Of a stretch of 64,000 bases of DNA, positions 22,660 through 36,300 are shown piece by piece. The stretch is taken from assembly GCF_016097555.1 (NCBI RefSeq), contig NC_054701.1, forward strand, positions 60,589,481 through 60,653,480, written 5' to 3'. A program made the position numbers and the translations under genes. Source of the DNA: Gigantopelta aegis. Its lineage: Eukaryota > Mollusca > Gastropoda > Neomphalida > Peltospiridae. Below the pieces are notes generated by a model. It was given only the letters and a program-made list of their open reading frames with translations. It searched no databases and was not told where the DNA came from. The stretch's first letter is position 1; each line of letters opens with the position of its first letter.

Positions 22660-25600
22660 ATGGCAGCAACCAGGCGGCTACAAAAGGTAAATTATCGGCG
22701 TCTTGTTCACACAAAAAATACAAATTTAGAGATTTTACTTGCTATTTGTTTCAGTTGTTAGTCAAAATCACTTGGAGTAAATAATTTTAATAGTTAAAAT
22801 TATATGCATCATTCGTCTAAAGAATTAGGTTATTTTTCTATTTCAATCTTTAGATTTGATTGAAATGTGAAAGTAAAACGTAGAGACGGAAACAAAAACT
22901 GTTCCACAGTTATAAGCTTCGATCTGACGAATTAATTTGTTATGAATTACAAATGTTGCCAAAACCTTTCATCCGATCCTTCTATAGGCACCTATTTAAT
23001 AGCGAATTTACTTACTGCTTGGCTGTTTTTGAATGGTAATAATGGTTCCGAGAATACCCAAACTGCGTTCACCAAAGGTCGACGACAGTCACTTTTTGCA
23101 CCCTTGTTTTGGGTTCGTACACAATAAATATAGCATATCTTACCATAATTTCACTTGAAATCCATATTTTGTAAAAGGTACAATTTTTTAATCACAAGAT
23201 TTTCTTCAAACACATTCAGATGCATTTAAATTTTAAGCAGCATTGGTAATGTTCAAACAAATTTTTTTGGCATGAGTTCCTTATTTTCCCCATAACGATT
23301 TTAAAGAAATATTTGTTAGAATTAGTTTAAGGTTAGGGTTAGCGATAGTTATATACAATATCTTTTAAAACAATTTGTTCTATAAAACCAACATAATGTT
23401 TATATTTCGTAGTCCAGTAATTCAATACCCCAATAGTGGCGAAAATAAGGAACTCTTTCCGAAAAGTGACTTCTAGAATTTTTATAAAATCCACTAGTCC
23501 TGGGATCATTGATTTTTAAAATGTACTAGCCACAATTAAAAATTCTCTAGCCCTACTTTACTTTAAGTTAATACAATTTGACTAAATAATAGTTATAATC
23601 AGATATGTCGACTAAAGAGGGATATAGAGCTTAAAAACACAAACATTGGGGGGGTTGGGTTGGGGACAGGGTATTCATATTTACAAAGTAGACTTTTAAC
23701 TACAACATTTGACAAAAACAAAATTCACTAGCCGTCAGGCATGGCATTAGTAGTTATTTACTAGCCCAACATTGAATATCACTAGCCATTGGAGTTGGGC
23801 TACCATAATCTAGAAGCCCTGTCGACCTTAACCTTTAGACTACTGGATTAATTTTTAACAAAAAACACGTTGAGTGGGTACAAGTTTATAATTTTTACTT
23901 ACATATATTCACTTAAATGTTTTATAAATACATGAAATAAAGTTCATATATGAATCGGTAAGTATTATTTTCGTGTCTTTTTTTTTAAATTTTTATTATT
24001 TTAGATCGGCTAATGGTGATTAAAATTAGGCAAAAAATCGAAAAAGTTGCGTTTACTTACGGGCATTTGTGGCCAGCTGTCCAGTATTTATGTCCATTAT
24101 TCCCGATAACAGTGGTTTTGTGACCAGAATTTTTTTTTAAACCCGAACTACGATTCATATTGCAATATTTGGTAATTTGTCGTTGTTGGTAAATCAATCA
24201 AATTTAGTATCAAATTAGCTGTCACAATCAGCTATCGATCCCTAAAAATTACCGCGATGTGCCGCCATTGTTGTCAAGCAAAAATACTTGCCGAAAACCA
24301 CTTTTTGAACTCAACATTTCAAGGTATTTTCAATTGAAAAAATCAAAACAAAAACCACCATTTTGAAAAAAAAATCTGTGAATTGGGGAATGCACTGTAT
24401 ACAGTGTACAGTATATCGACTGATGTGACGTCGGGCGAGATATCTCGCCTGCAGTACTCAGAAGGTTAAAGGTAGACTAAACTCCAACAAGAGCCTTATG
24501 TGTTGGAAAGATGCATACCCGGACCACCAACACATACTGACACTTTAACAAATGAAAAACGTGCAGTTTTAGAATTAATAAAAAAACATGTTTATTCCTG
24601 CTAACTGGGGGCAGCCATTTTGTTTCGTTTTTGTGACGTACAGTGGTATAGCTTGGGGCGAAGTGACGTCAGCTCAGGTCCAACTTCTCTATTATGCACA
24701 GTGTAAACAAATGCTCTAATTTACAAGGCGCTTCGCTTTCATCAACCTGACTTGTAAAACAACATAAATGACTTGATAGTATAATAAACTATTTAACTAA
24801 ATAGATTTCAATTTGCATCAATATAACAAAATGGAATTATAGTATTTTTTTCTTTTAAAAAAATCCAAAGAAAAAATGCATATTATTAGGCCTATTGGTA
24901 GGATACGTTCGAGCAAAAATCGACCACTCACGATACCCAAGTGATAATTTTCTTTTCTCTGGGACTACTTAATTGGTCAGTTTTGTGATTTTAGATGGAA
25001 AAGTCTACTTAATCAAGGGTTTTACAGAACTACTTACAGTAATAAAGCTGGTAAAGTCCATTACGATTTGAAGTTATCACACATCTTAATAAAAGAGGCA
25101 CATCTTTTTAGTGTGTCTAGACACAGTGTCTAGGGACCGTCTAAATATACACCTGCCAATCAAGAACCACAGGTACAGGCCACGGAAAGAAAAGACCAAT
25201 TAACCAAGAAAACACTCCAACTATTATTTCAGTACGTGGGTTAATTTATATACAAATTATAATACATTTATTTCAACACTTTGACAATGGTGGTTTATTT
25301 TGTAATGAAAAATAAACCACATATACACGTTGCTGTGTTACTGGGATGGATATTATTATATAACGTTGCGATACATCTGCAAATATCAGGTATGTTTTGT
25401 TTCTTCAGTTCGAAGACTAATTCCTGGCGTGACACGTTAGGTATTACGTAACCACCAGCTCGCCAGGGGACGTATTCACTGGGATGGTACAAAATGGCTG
25501 CGCCCGTTATATATAATAGCCGTCACATTTAACAGTTTTATTAATTAACTATACGATTATACTTGTTGATATTAAGCAATAATGTGCATTATGTATCGTT

Positions 25601-28600
25601 GAATATGCACACCAGTCCAAAAGCCTTGCTTTAGCATTCCTTTAACAACAAAAACACCAATACTGAATACGATATATACGGAAATACTATACTACATTTT
25701 CCAGCTACAGTATACGTTAAAAAATAGATTGCAATCAATTAACATAAAACATCAACAATGTTGACGTAAAATGAATTCATTCTAGTAAATAAAAGTGAAA
25801 CACCCTCCGGTAAACGGTGCGATGTTTCTAACTAATTTTCCATTTTTACGGCCATTATTATGATTATATGAAAAAAATATATGTTTCTTAACTATACACA
25901 GTTGTGTTTAAACTATACGATTATACTTGTTGATATTAAGCAATAATGTGCATTATGTATCGTTGAATATGCACACCAGTCCAAAAGCCTTGCTTTAGCA
26001 TTCCTTTAACAACAAAAACACCAATACTGAATACGATATATACGGAAATACTATTCTACATTTTCCAGCTACAGTATACGTGAAAAAATAGATTGCAATC
26101 AATTAACATAAAACATCAACAATGTTGACGTAAAATGAATTCATTCTAGTAAATAAAAGTGAAACACCCTCCGGTAAACGGTGCGACGTTTCTAACTAAA
26201 TTTTCCATTTTTACGGCCATTATTATGATTATATGAAAAAAATATATGTTTCTTAACTATACACAGTTGACAAACACTTTGTTTAATATTTTTTTTAAAG
26301 GAAAAATTCAATTTCTCAAGCATTCTCATGATTCTGGTCCGGTGCACGTTTTAGCAACACCCACTGCTAACACTTGTTGTCAATACTGATAGACATTATG
26401 TTTATATCAGTAAATAGTTTGTAAAATTTTTTTTTTTTTATGAATTGATTCTTAATTAACACAATTTATACACTCAAAATTATATACAATTGTTCTGAAT
26501 GGACTATGAATACTATTCACTACAGGGGTGCACAAATCGGTTGTCCGAGCGCCCGGGACAACCAAAATATGTTGGGGGCAACCATTCTTTGTCAAACAGT
26601 TGCCCCGACGGGCAACCAAGAAAATCATAAAACAAGTGAAATGAAAAACAAAACTTTCCAACACTCGGACAGTCACGGGCAATTCAAAAGTATCGAAACT
26701 GATAACTTGACTGACAGGCAATATAAATATCCACCCTAACGCTGCCATCCACTCAGTGTCCACCGTGCATGATTTTGACGAGTTCAGTGCAGACAGATAC
26801 ATTTCAGAATGGTGGCTATTAGCAAAGGGCACAAGACATGTGAAAGGCCACAAACTACACCAACAAGCATCCAGTTCTGAGCTAAAAATTTGGCTAAGTC
26901 ATTTTCTATCTTCCAATGTGAACAATCGGTTACATAATCTATCCGACACCTAACATATAATAATAATAATACCAAATATTAACAGGGATCTCGCGACGTA
27001 AAACGAGAAGCGGTGTCATCAAGAATTCATCATAACAATGTTTGCTTATTTTAATAATCACAGTTATTAATGTTAACGGCAGCATGTATGCAAGAAAAGT
27101 CAGAAAAATCTGTAGCGTGTTATTTTAACTCTGTAAAGTTTTTGAGCCAAAGTAATAAAAACGGACCGAAATTGCGTGTCAGTTTCAATACACATGCTAG
27201 TTCAGGGTCAAAGACAAGTAAGCTAAGGCCGAGTTCAGGTAGATCGAGCAAAACAAAAACGTCCGCTAAACTGGTTTATGCGCTTCACGTTAAACCCAAT
27301 GTCCACGTCGGGAACCAATCGCATAGTTCGCGAATGTTTGGAAAACGTTCGTTGGCTGTTCTCAGTGTGCATATAGGTCACACTTGACAGTCAGCCGAGA
27401 TTTGCACGTGTCAAAAGACATTGTTGCAGACATTAAACAATATGATGTAAATTTGTGAGACAAAACCCCACCACCAAATAGTTGTTCGCATTAATGAATA
27501 CTTAATTGCTGTTTCGTTTGTTTATTTCCGTTGTCTTTGTTAATTTTGCACTCATGCATTTCGCGATCGCGGGAAAGGAACATGCAGTATTTATACAAAT
27601 TGCGGTTAAACATACACTGAATACAATTAGTTTACAATAATCATGATATTTGTTAGATAAAATATTATATAAATTTGTTGACTGTGAGGTGACATCTCAA
27701 AAGTTAGCTAGATTTTAAAAAGACTGTAAAATTGGAATTCATTATTTTTTTAATCAAAACCTTTTGACGTAAATGGATAGTTGTCATAACGTGAAGTCAG
27801 CATTCTTAGGCTACGTATTTTACAAGCTGAAATCAACAACAAGCATTTAACACGACGTGGAAATCAACAAAATGGCGCAAATTATGAAATTGTTGGGGTA
27901 TGGAATAGATGGGTTATTTTAAAATACAATTAAAAGCAGTTCAAACCAAAATAAAGATTGCTATTTTACAGAAATAATGAGCACTGTTTGAAAAAAGAAG
28001 AAGAGTATTGGCTCTCAGATTTTTATTAATGCCATATGCCTTAGAATTTTGGGTGTGTTTGCAGAGGGCATTGGCTTCCAACTCTGCATATCTCCCCTCA
28101 TCCACTGAAAAATCAAAGTAATATATTAACTGCCCCTACCCCCATTGCTGTCTTTGATTTTGATCGGGGATAATTTTGTTATTCAGATGTATTCCAGTTT
28201 GTACATAATTAGTTGAAAAAGATACAAGTTTCATATTCATATATAAATACTCTATACAGTACTACACAAAACAATTTTGGCTAAAACATTTTCATTATGG
28301 CAAATAAAAATCCCATTTGGCAATTTTTTTGGCAACATGTATTTTTAATCTTAGATGAGCCCTGAGTTCATCAAGTATTATGACTGACAGCCCAAGTGAG
28401 ATCGAACCACCTCTGTGGATCCATTCAGCTGATTGGGTTGTTTCTCGTTACAACCAGTGCACAACAACCGGACAACGGCTGTGGTATGTGCCTTCCTGTC
28501 TGTGGGAAAGTGCATCTAAAAGATCCCTTGCTGCATTAGGAAAAATGTAGTGGGTTTCCTCTGATGACTACAAGTCAGAATTACTAAATGTTTGACATCC

Positions 28601-31600
28601 AATAGCCGATGATTAATTAATCAGTGTGCTCCAGTGGTGTCCTTAAACAAAACAAACTTTTTTTCAGCCTAAACGAAGATGAGCTGTAGATAAATAATGT
28701 TAAAAAAGAAATAAAACTAAACTGATAAGTAATGATAATAATAAAAACATTTTAAATTTCAGTTTCATTTTAAAGACAGTTCAAAGTTATATTCATAAAA
28801 CGTTTTATGAAATATGTGGGCAACCAAGAGATGATGTTGGGCAACCAAACTTCAGCTACTGGTTGCCTACCGGGCAACTATCACAATTTCACATTTGTGC
28901 ACCCCTGTCACTACAGTAGAGGCACAAAACTGTAGCATACCTTTTGCAAATTAAATATAACAACTGAAAACAAATTCTAACAACAGGCGTGTTAAAAATT
29001 ATAAAAATTAAATTCTTTGGTCTTGTTGATCTGGCACGTGCCGAATGTTAATTCATCCTCCTCCATTTTAAGTAAATTTCTACGACTCGTGTAGATCCGA
29101 TATAGGTAATTTTAAGGAATAAACAAAAACAACTTAGTAATGGTTTTAGGGGTTTGTAAAGTTTTGTATTTAGATACTTACTTGTTTGAACTTTATTGTT
29201 AATGAAAATAAACGACAAGCCGACGACAACAAATCAGATGTTAAGTGCACGAACCGTGCACGAGAAAACAAAGTGAACAGAGTTAGAAGCATAATGCAGT
29301 TAGGGATGTTGACGATAGAGGATTCGTCTCAAGTGTTTTTTAATACGAAAAATATCAACCGAGCAGGCCCTAATCATGCCGGCGAAATGAGCATTTTTGT
29401 TTGCTGAAAGTCACCTCGGAAAGACTTCCGAACATTCCAGCATGTATGCTAATACATGCACTATCACTAACCCTAAACCTAAGCCTGAATGAACTGAATG
29501 CTGGAACATTTGGAAGTCTTGCCATCAGCGCAAGTCGCCAAGTTATTAGCAGTAGTGAGAAGTCGAAGTCGCTGTAATATTCTGGACCTAATCCGATTTG
29601 TTTATTCAAATTATTGTCATAGTCACTTGTCACCATATGTCGGACAGTGTTTTTACTTTGGCACAGACTGTATCCTCAAGTAACCTGAACCAGCCTATTA
29701 ACAGGAAATGGTTTATTTGCACACGCACTGTAATGTTTTACCTTGTTAAATTTATTATCAGAATCAATAAACAAATGTTAATACGCATGCCAGTTTCTGT
29801 TGTGAAGAGATTAAATACGTCGTAGTCAAATGTTGACATTCTTCAGATACATCATACACCTGTAAACCGGGTTATTGTTTCTCAAAGTGAAGCATATTGC
29901 GCCGTGTGCTGTGACCAATCAAGCGTTGTTAATCCTCGACCACATTCATTTCAGTAATGCCAGAAAATACTAATTAATACTTTTAATTTTAATATAACGG
30001 CACAGTATCAACTACTTAATCATATCACATTTTTAATAAAACGTATAACTTTTTTGTTTAAACTTTATTACCGGAAGTAGTATTTTATATCAAAATATTA
30101 TGATTAGAACCAAGTGTAAAATTCAGAAGTTTTCTGATTGAAGTCGAAAATTGGTGAAACATTACAAAATGTACTGATAAATGGTCACTTCTATTTTTAT
30201 CAAACATCTCCCCTTTCTTCTGTGAAGGGAGCAGTCACTTCTACTTTTTCAATTCTAGATTAGGGCCTGCTGAGTCTACGTTAATTGGTATTTGTCAAGG
30301 CTCTGACAAGACAAATACCGATTAACTAAACAAGGTTGATATTTTGCATATTAAAAAATAGGAGTAGCAAATTCTATTTATCCTATAATACTTCTAAAAT
30401 AACATTTTCATTCAATATTTAGTAAATTACAGTACAAAAGTCGCCTCCATCGGTAATATGACGTCACCACGATTAGCACAAATTAGTTTGACGTCATGCG
30501 TTTTAGCTAAATCTGATATAAACATTATACTAAGGTATACAGGTCTTGTTGGCTTGTAAACAAATGACAGTTATTACCTAGAGACTTTGCAAATTTGCAT
30601 ATACCTATAAATTTGCATACCATTATTAACCAGGTTAATACACTACATTATCACATGAGTTTATGACATGGATATCATGGTAAGTTATAGGATAAATATA
30701 GAATAGTACTAAACAAGCTTGTCTGTCATACCATTTTTATGAAACGAGTGGAAAGTTTTGGTATTTGACTCACTTTCGACACTATTCATGAGTTTCATAA
30801 AAACGGCATGACAGGCTGCAAAGAAGCCGCAATGCAGAAGTAAGCAGATGGTGAGACCTACTACACGTTATTTTTCTACGAATTGGGTCAGCAAGTGATC
30901 TACGTCACACATAAACGTAAACAACGTCACTTTGAGCAACGAGACGTCATGAATGTAGTTTAGATTTTGGCTCGAAGCTAGCAGTAAGTGTTAGTTAATG
31001 AGGTTTTGAAATTCACAATAATGACTGAATTGTTGATCGGACCAGCAAAGATTGAGCTGAGTGAATGGGATTGACTAGATGTGACGCTAACATTTTATAC
31101 ATAGGGCCGTTAAAAAAAGAGTAGCAGGTCGACATCGTTTTGGCTTCATACACAATAGGGCCAAATATAACTGCCCATGTTATCGCTATTTCAATTGATG
31201 GCTACACTTTTAAATTACACTAATTTGTACAAACCCTGTTAAATATGTTAATACTCTCTCAACAAAACATTTTCAACAGCAATTTTGCACTCAATGTTTT
31301 CTAGCATTCTGAAAAAGGACGCGTCATGCACCCAGTTTATTTTATTGCAGTGAGATGCATAGTGATGTCTTTCAAATAACGACGTCATTCAAATAAAAAA
31401 AACTTATCTCGCCAGTCTGCGTGTGCCAATATTACACTAGTTAGATATTGAGTAATTATGACATGAGTAATATCTTACACTGGTGTGTAATAAATTGCAG
31501 TATTGAATTAATCATGTTTAACCTTTAGATTACAGATATATACTGGATAAATTTTACAGTCAGAGTACTGACAAAAATCAATGGGCTATATAAGGATGTT

Positions 31601-31961
31601 AACCGCGTTACTGGCAGTCAGCCCCACAGTACTGACGATAGTACTAAACCAAATAACATCCGGCTGGGTCAAAGTTCGAGATGCATCGAACTTTTGATAA
31701 AGCAGTTAGTATCACAAGTCCTGCCATTGGTGATAAATGTGAGTGTTTCATCTGAGCAAAACATGTATGCAATTTTATTTCATCTAGTACCACTGTGTCA
31801 GTTAGCCTTGTGTTTAAAACATGTATGGGGTATCTGTAAAATGAAGTACTAAAATTGTGTGCGAAACTAAGGGTGTTGTAAAAACATCTGGTTACGCCAA
31901 ACGAAATAAATATCTGGTCTCTGGTTAGCGCGTGTGTCGATTTTGACCCTCGCTCGTCAAC

Positions 31962-32001
<40 letters not shown>

Positions 32002-32372
32002 TACCGCGGTATGACGTCGATTTTTGCCAGGCATTTCTTGCTAAGACGTAAAACCGCATTTGGAGCCAAAATGCCATCGCGCATGGACTAGGACGTGAAT
32101 TCTGATTTCAGTTTAAATATATCCCTTATTTCGGTAACGAACATACCCACCATTTCTGTGCAATCCATGCTTTAACAAAATAAAACAAAACTAAGCCGCG
32201 TCGCCAAATTTATTCTAGAACTTTGGTCTGAACGGGCATTCCAGTCTGTTGTTGTTGTTGGCCTTATACCGAAAATGAGTCATGAAAGGTGCCATTTTAT
32301 TCAGTTAATACTTTAAGGTAAGGGTTGTTGTTGTTTTTTATTTTTATTTTTTTTTTGTTTTGTTTTGTTTTT

Positions 32373-32411
<39 letters not shown>

Positions 32412-33276
32412 CAATCATTTCAGTTTGGCTTGATGTAAAAAAAAAACCCACCAAAACAACCGAAAACCTGATTTGAAATCAAAACAAAAGGTTCTACGTG
32501 TATTTTAAATTACAGTTTGTAAAAAAAAAAAAAAAAAAAAAAACCCAACAAAAACAACAACAACCCTATTGGTTATTACAATATTAATACCAAAAAATGG
32601 GATCACCTTATTTATTTATGTTTCTTTCAGCGTGGGCCGAAAGGCTGTACTAATGGGCGCTATGACAGGAAACATCGTTGGCTCAGTGTGTATCACGTGG
32701 TCGCCGTCTATTCCAGTCTTCTTTGTTCTAATATTCGTAGTATGTGGATCTTCAATGGCCGCATACCTTGCAGCGTATGTCTTTGGTGAGTTTACCCAAG
32801 ATCAAATTTAAAGGCGCAGACCCGATTTTTCTTTCCTGAAAATGTACACTAACGTTAGTTAATCTACAAACCTGCAACACATTTGGACAAGGATACAGCA
32901 GAGAGAAGCTAAAATATGTGATGTTTAAATGTGGAAATATCGTCTTAAAATATCTAGAGCGTGTGCCGATAACCATTATTTCTCAGACGAACGTGCGCTT
33001 TTAGAATTACGAAAAATGCATTTTGGGATATTGCAAACACCTGGATAACCAGAACCACTTGAGGTGTACGAAATTGAATATTCCAAATAATAAAATGTAA
33101 ATACTTCTGATTTAAAGTATCAAAAACGGCTTTAATAGTGAAAAATACGTCATAGTGTTTAAAAACTAGCGTCGGTCACTTTAAACTAAAATTACTTAAA
33201 TTAAATACATTTTCTAGTTTTGAATTATCAGTGTCTGCGTATTCAATGCTGTAGCTCAAACGTCATTTTACCCCCC

Positions 33277-33337
<61 letters not shown>

Positions 33338-36300
33338 CCTAATAATAAATTAATTAATTAATTAAAAAATGTGTTAATATTGGAGGTAAAGTCCAGGACC
33401 CATATTCACAAAACATCGTAAATCTAGTTTTACACGTAAACGTAAATCTACGGCAGACGTAACTTTACACTTTTTTGTGAATATTGGTCCAGTTTGGCTC
33501 ACTAAAATATTGGGATGACCACAGCATATTGTATAATATACAGACAGTGATGTTCTAAACAAGAAAATATATTCAGTATTTACTTTAACTCTTTTAAAAT
33601 GATCTATTACTTGAAAAGCACAGGGGCGGATTCAGGGTTTTGTAAAGGCGAGGGTAACAAAATTTAAAAAGGTCTACTCGAGTCTCACCGAATGCTGAAA
33701 GTCTTGGCAGTTCAAGACAATGAATGAACGGATGGATGTTTAATGACATCCCAGCACACCAATAACGATCACCCAATAGCCGATCGTTATTTGTGTGCTG
33801 GGGTGTCGTTAAACAGCCATCCATTCATTCATTCATTCATTCATTCATCGTCTTGAACTGCCAAGTCTTTCAGCATTCATGCGAGATGTGTGGGTCTGAA
33901 AGCAATTCGGATATGGTTTTTTGAAATCTTTCTTTGGTGATTACATGTAGGCTGACCTCTGTAGTATTTAAATAACCCATTGGTTTGACGGCCTCGGTAG
34001 CATAGTGGTTAGGCCATCGGTCAACAGGCTGGTAGGTACTGGGTTCGGATCCCAGTCGAGGCATGGGATTTTTAATCCAGATACCGACTCCAAAACCTGA
34101 GTGAGTGCTCCGCAAGGCTCAATGGATAGGTGTAAACCACTTGCACCGACCATTGATCCATAACTGGTTCAACAAAGGCCATGGTTTGTGCTATCCTGCC
34201 TGTGGGAAGCGCAAATAAAAGATCCCTTGCTGCTAATCGGAAAGAGTAGCCCATGTAGTGGCGACAGCGGGTTTCCTTTAAAAAAATATGTGTGGTCCTT
34301 AACCATATGTCTGACGCCATATAACCATAAATAAAATGTGTTGAGTGCGTCGTTAAATAAACATTTCTTTCTTTCCATTGGTTTCAAGTAACTTGTTATA
34401 TGTAGTACTAACTGATAACAACTGTGCAAGTGGTATAATAGCAACACGAGGCGGTACTCTGATATGAGGGTGGCTGAATGAAAAAATTCGTTATCGACAT
34501 ATGTTGATTTGTTTTACACAGTATTGTCAGTTGAGAGCACTCCCTAAAATCAGTAGTCACGTGACCCTCTCGATAGTGATTTATCTCTTTATAAAGGGGG
34601 CGGATGTAGCGCAGTGGTAAAGCGTTCGCTTGATGAGCGGTCGGTCTAGGATCGATCTCCGTCGGTCGACCCATTGGGCTATTTCTCGTTCCAGTCAGTG
34701 CTCCACGACTGGTGTAACAAAGGTCGTGGTATGTATTTTTCTGTCTCTGGGATGGTATATATAAAAGATCCCTTGATGCTAATCGAAAAGAGTAGCCCAT
34801 GAAGTGGCGACAGCGGGTTTCCTCTCTCAATATATGTGTGGTCCTTAACCATATGTCTGACGCCATATAACCGTAAATAAAATGTGTTGAGTACGTCGTT
34901 AAATAAAACATTTCCTTCTTTCCTTCTCTTTATACAGGAACGGAACTTGTTGGACCGTCTAAAAGAAGATTCACGGGCATCATCATGAACCTGTTCTGGA
35001 GCATAGGGAATCTGCTGGTGGCTGCAATTGTCTTCTTTGTCAGGGACTGGAAGTACAGACAGCTGGCATTTTCGCTGCCTGCCGTTATCTTCTGGTCATA
35101 TTTCTGGTATGTTCGTAGACTCAAAGTTAGCTAGTTTTTTTTTTACCGAAAACCTTTTTCGGGGGATTGTTCCACGAAGCGATCTTAGCGCTACGATTCC
35201 CTTAAGTGCATAATTATAAGGTACGTGTAGTTATGCACTTAAACTGATCTTAGTGCTAAGATAGCGTTGTGGAACGGGAACTCCTTTTTTTTTTAGATCT
35301 GTATATACACTCAGCAGAACTGAAAAAAAATATAATGGTTCACAGAACGGTGACCTATGTACATAATAAGGTGCAGGACATAGCCCAGTGGTAAATCGTT
35401 CGCTTGATGCGTGGTCGGTCTAGGATCGATCCCCGTCTGTAGACCTGTTGGGCTATATCTCGTTCCAGCCAGTGCACCACAACTGGTGTAACATTGGCCT
35501 TGATATGTAATATTCTGTCTATGGGATGGTACATATAAAAGATCCCTTGCTGCTGATCGAAAAGAGTAGCCCATTAAGTGGCGACAGCAGGTTTCTTCTC
35601 TCAATATGTGTGGTCCTTAACCATATGTCTGACGCCATATAACCGTAAATAAAATGTGTTCAGTGCGTCGTTAAAGAAAGCATTCCCTTTCTTCTTTATA
35701 TACGTAATAATATATGATACAGCAACATAAAAAGAATGTGATAAGTTGGATAAATTATCAAAGACTATCTCAGGAGAAGAAAAATAAGTTAAATTCTGAC
35801 AATATAATAACCCGCTTTTAAGAAAATATCAATGTTCACTTTCTAAAAATGGTGTATATTGTTTTAATCACCCGTAATTTTTTATTATACTGCTCATATT
35901 GTAATCAAATTTATCCCGAGTGAAACAATTTTAATTTGACACGAGTTTTAGCTGGCACCGAGTTTGTTATTCTATCTATTACCTCAGCTATTTTTTCTCT
36001 AAAAGCCTTTATTTTCGACGCACATGCACGAAGGCCAACCTGTATAGGAACGATGTAAACCACTTTACGCACTGTTCTGAGAATTACTATAACGTTGTAA
36101 TTTAATCACGTTTATAGATAATTTTTAAAAGTACAAGTTCTCTTTATTCTGCTTCCAAATCTATAATGAAATGCATTAAAATTACATTTTGTTATTAATG
36201 TAACACCAAAAACAGAGACCCGTAAAGGCAAACTCTTTAAACTACATGACGTCATTTTGTGTGTTTGTCAAATCGTGATGACGTCATATTTAGTACCGAC

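Noticed and set aside
26452-26853. 133-codon minus-strand frame
   Set aside because: It crosses the left end of the hAT-like element and shows no domain.
34408-34911. 167-codon minus-strand frame and similar frames at 33870-34447, 35311-35604 and 13360-13866
   Set aside because: All lie in SINE copies and read the antisense of the SINE consensus.
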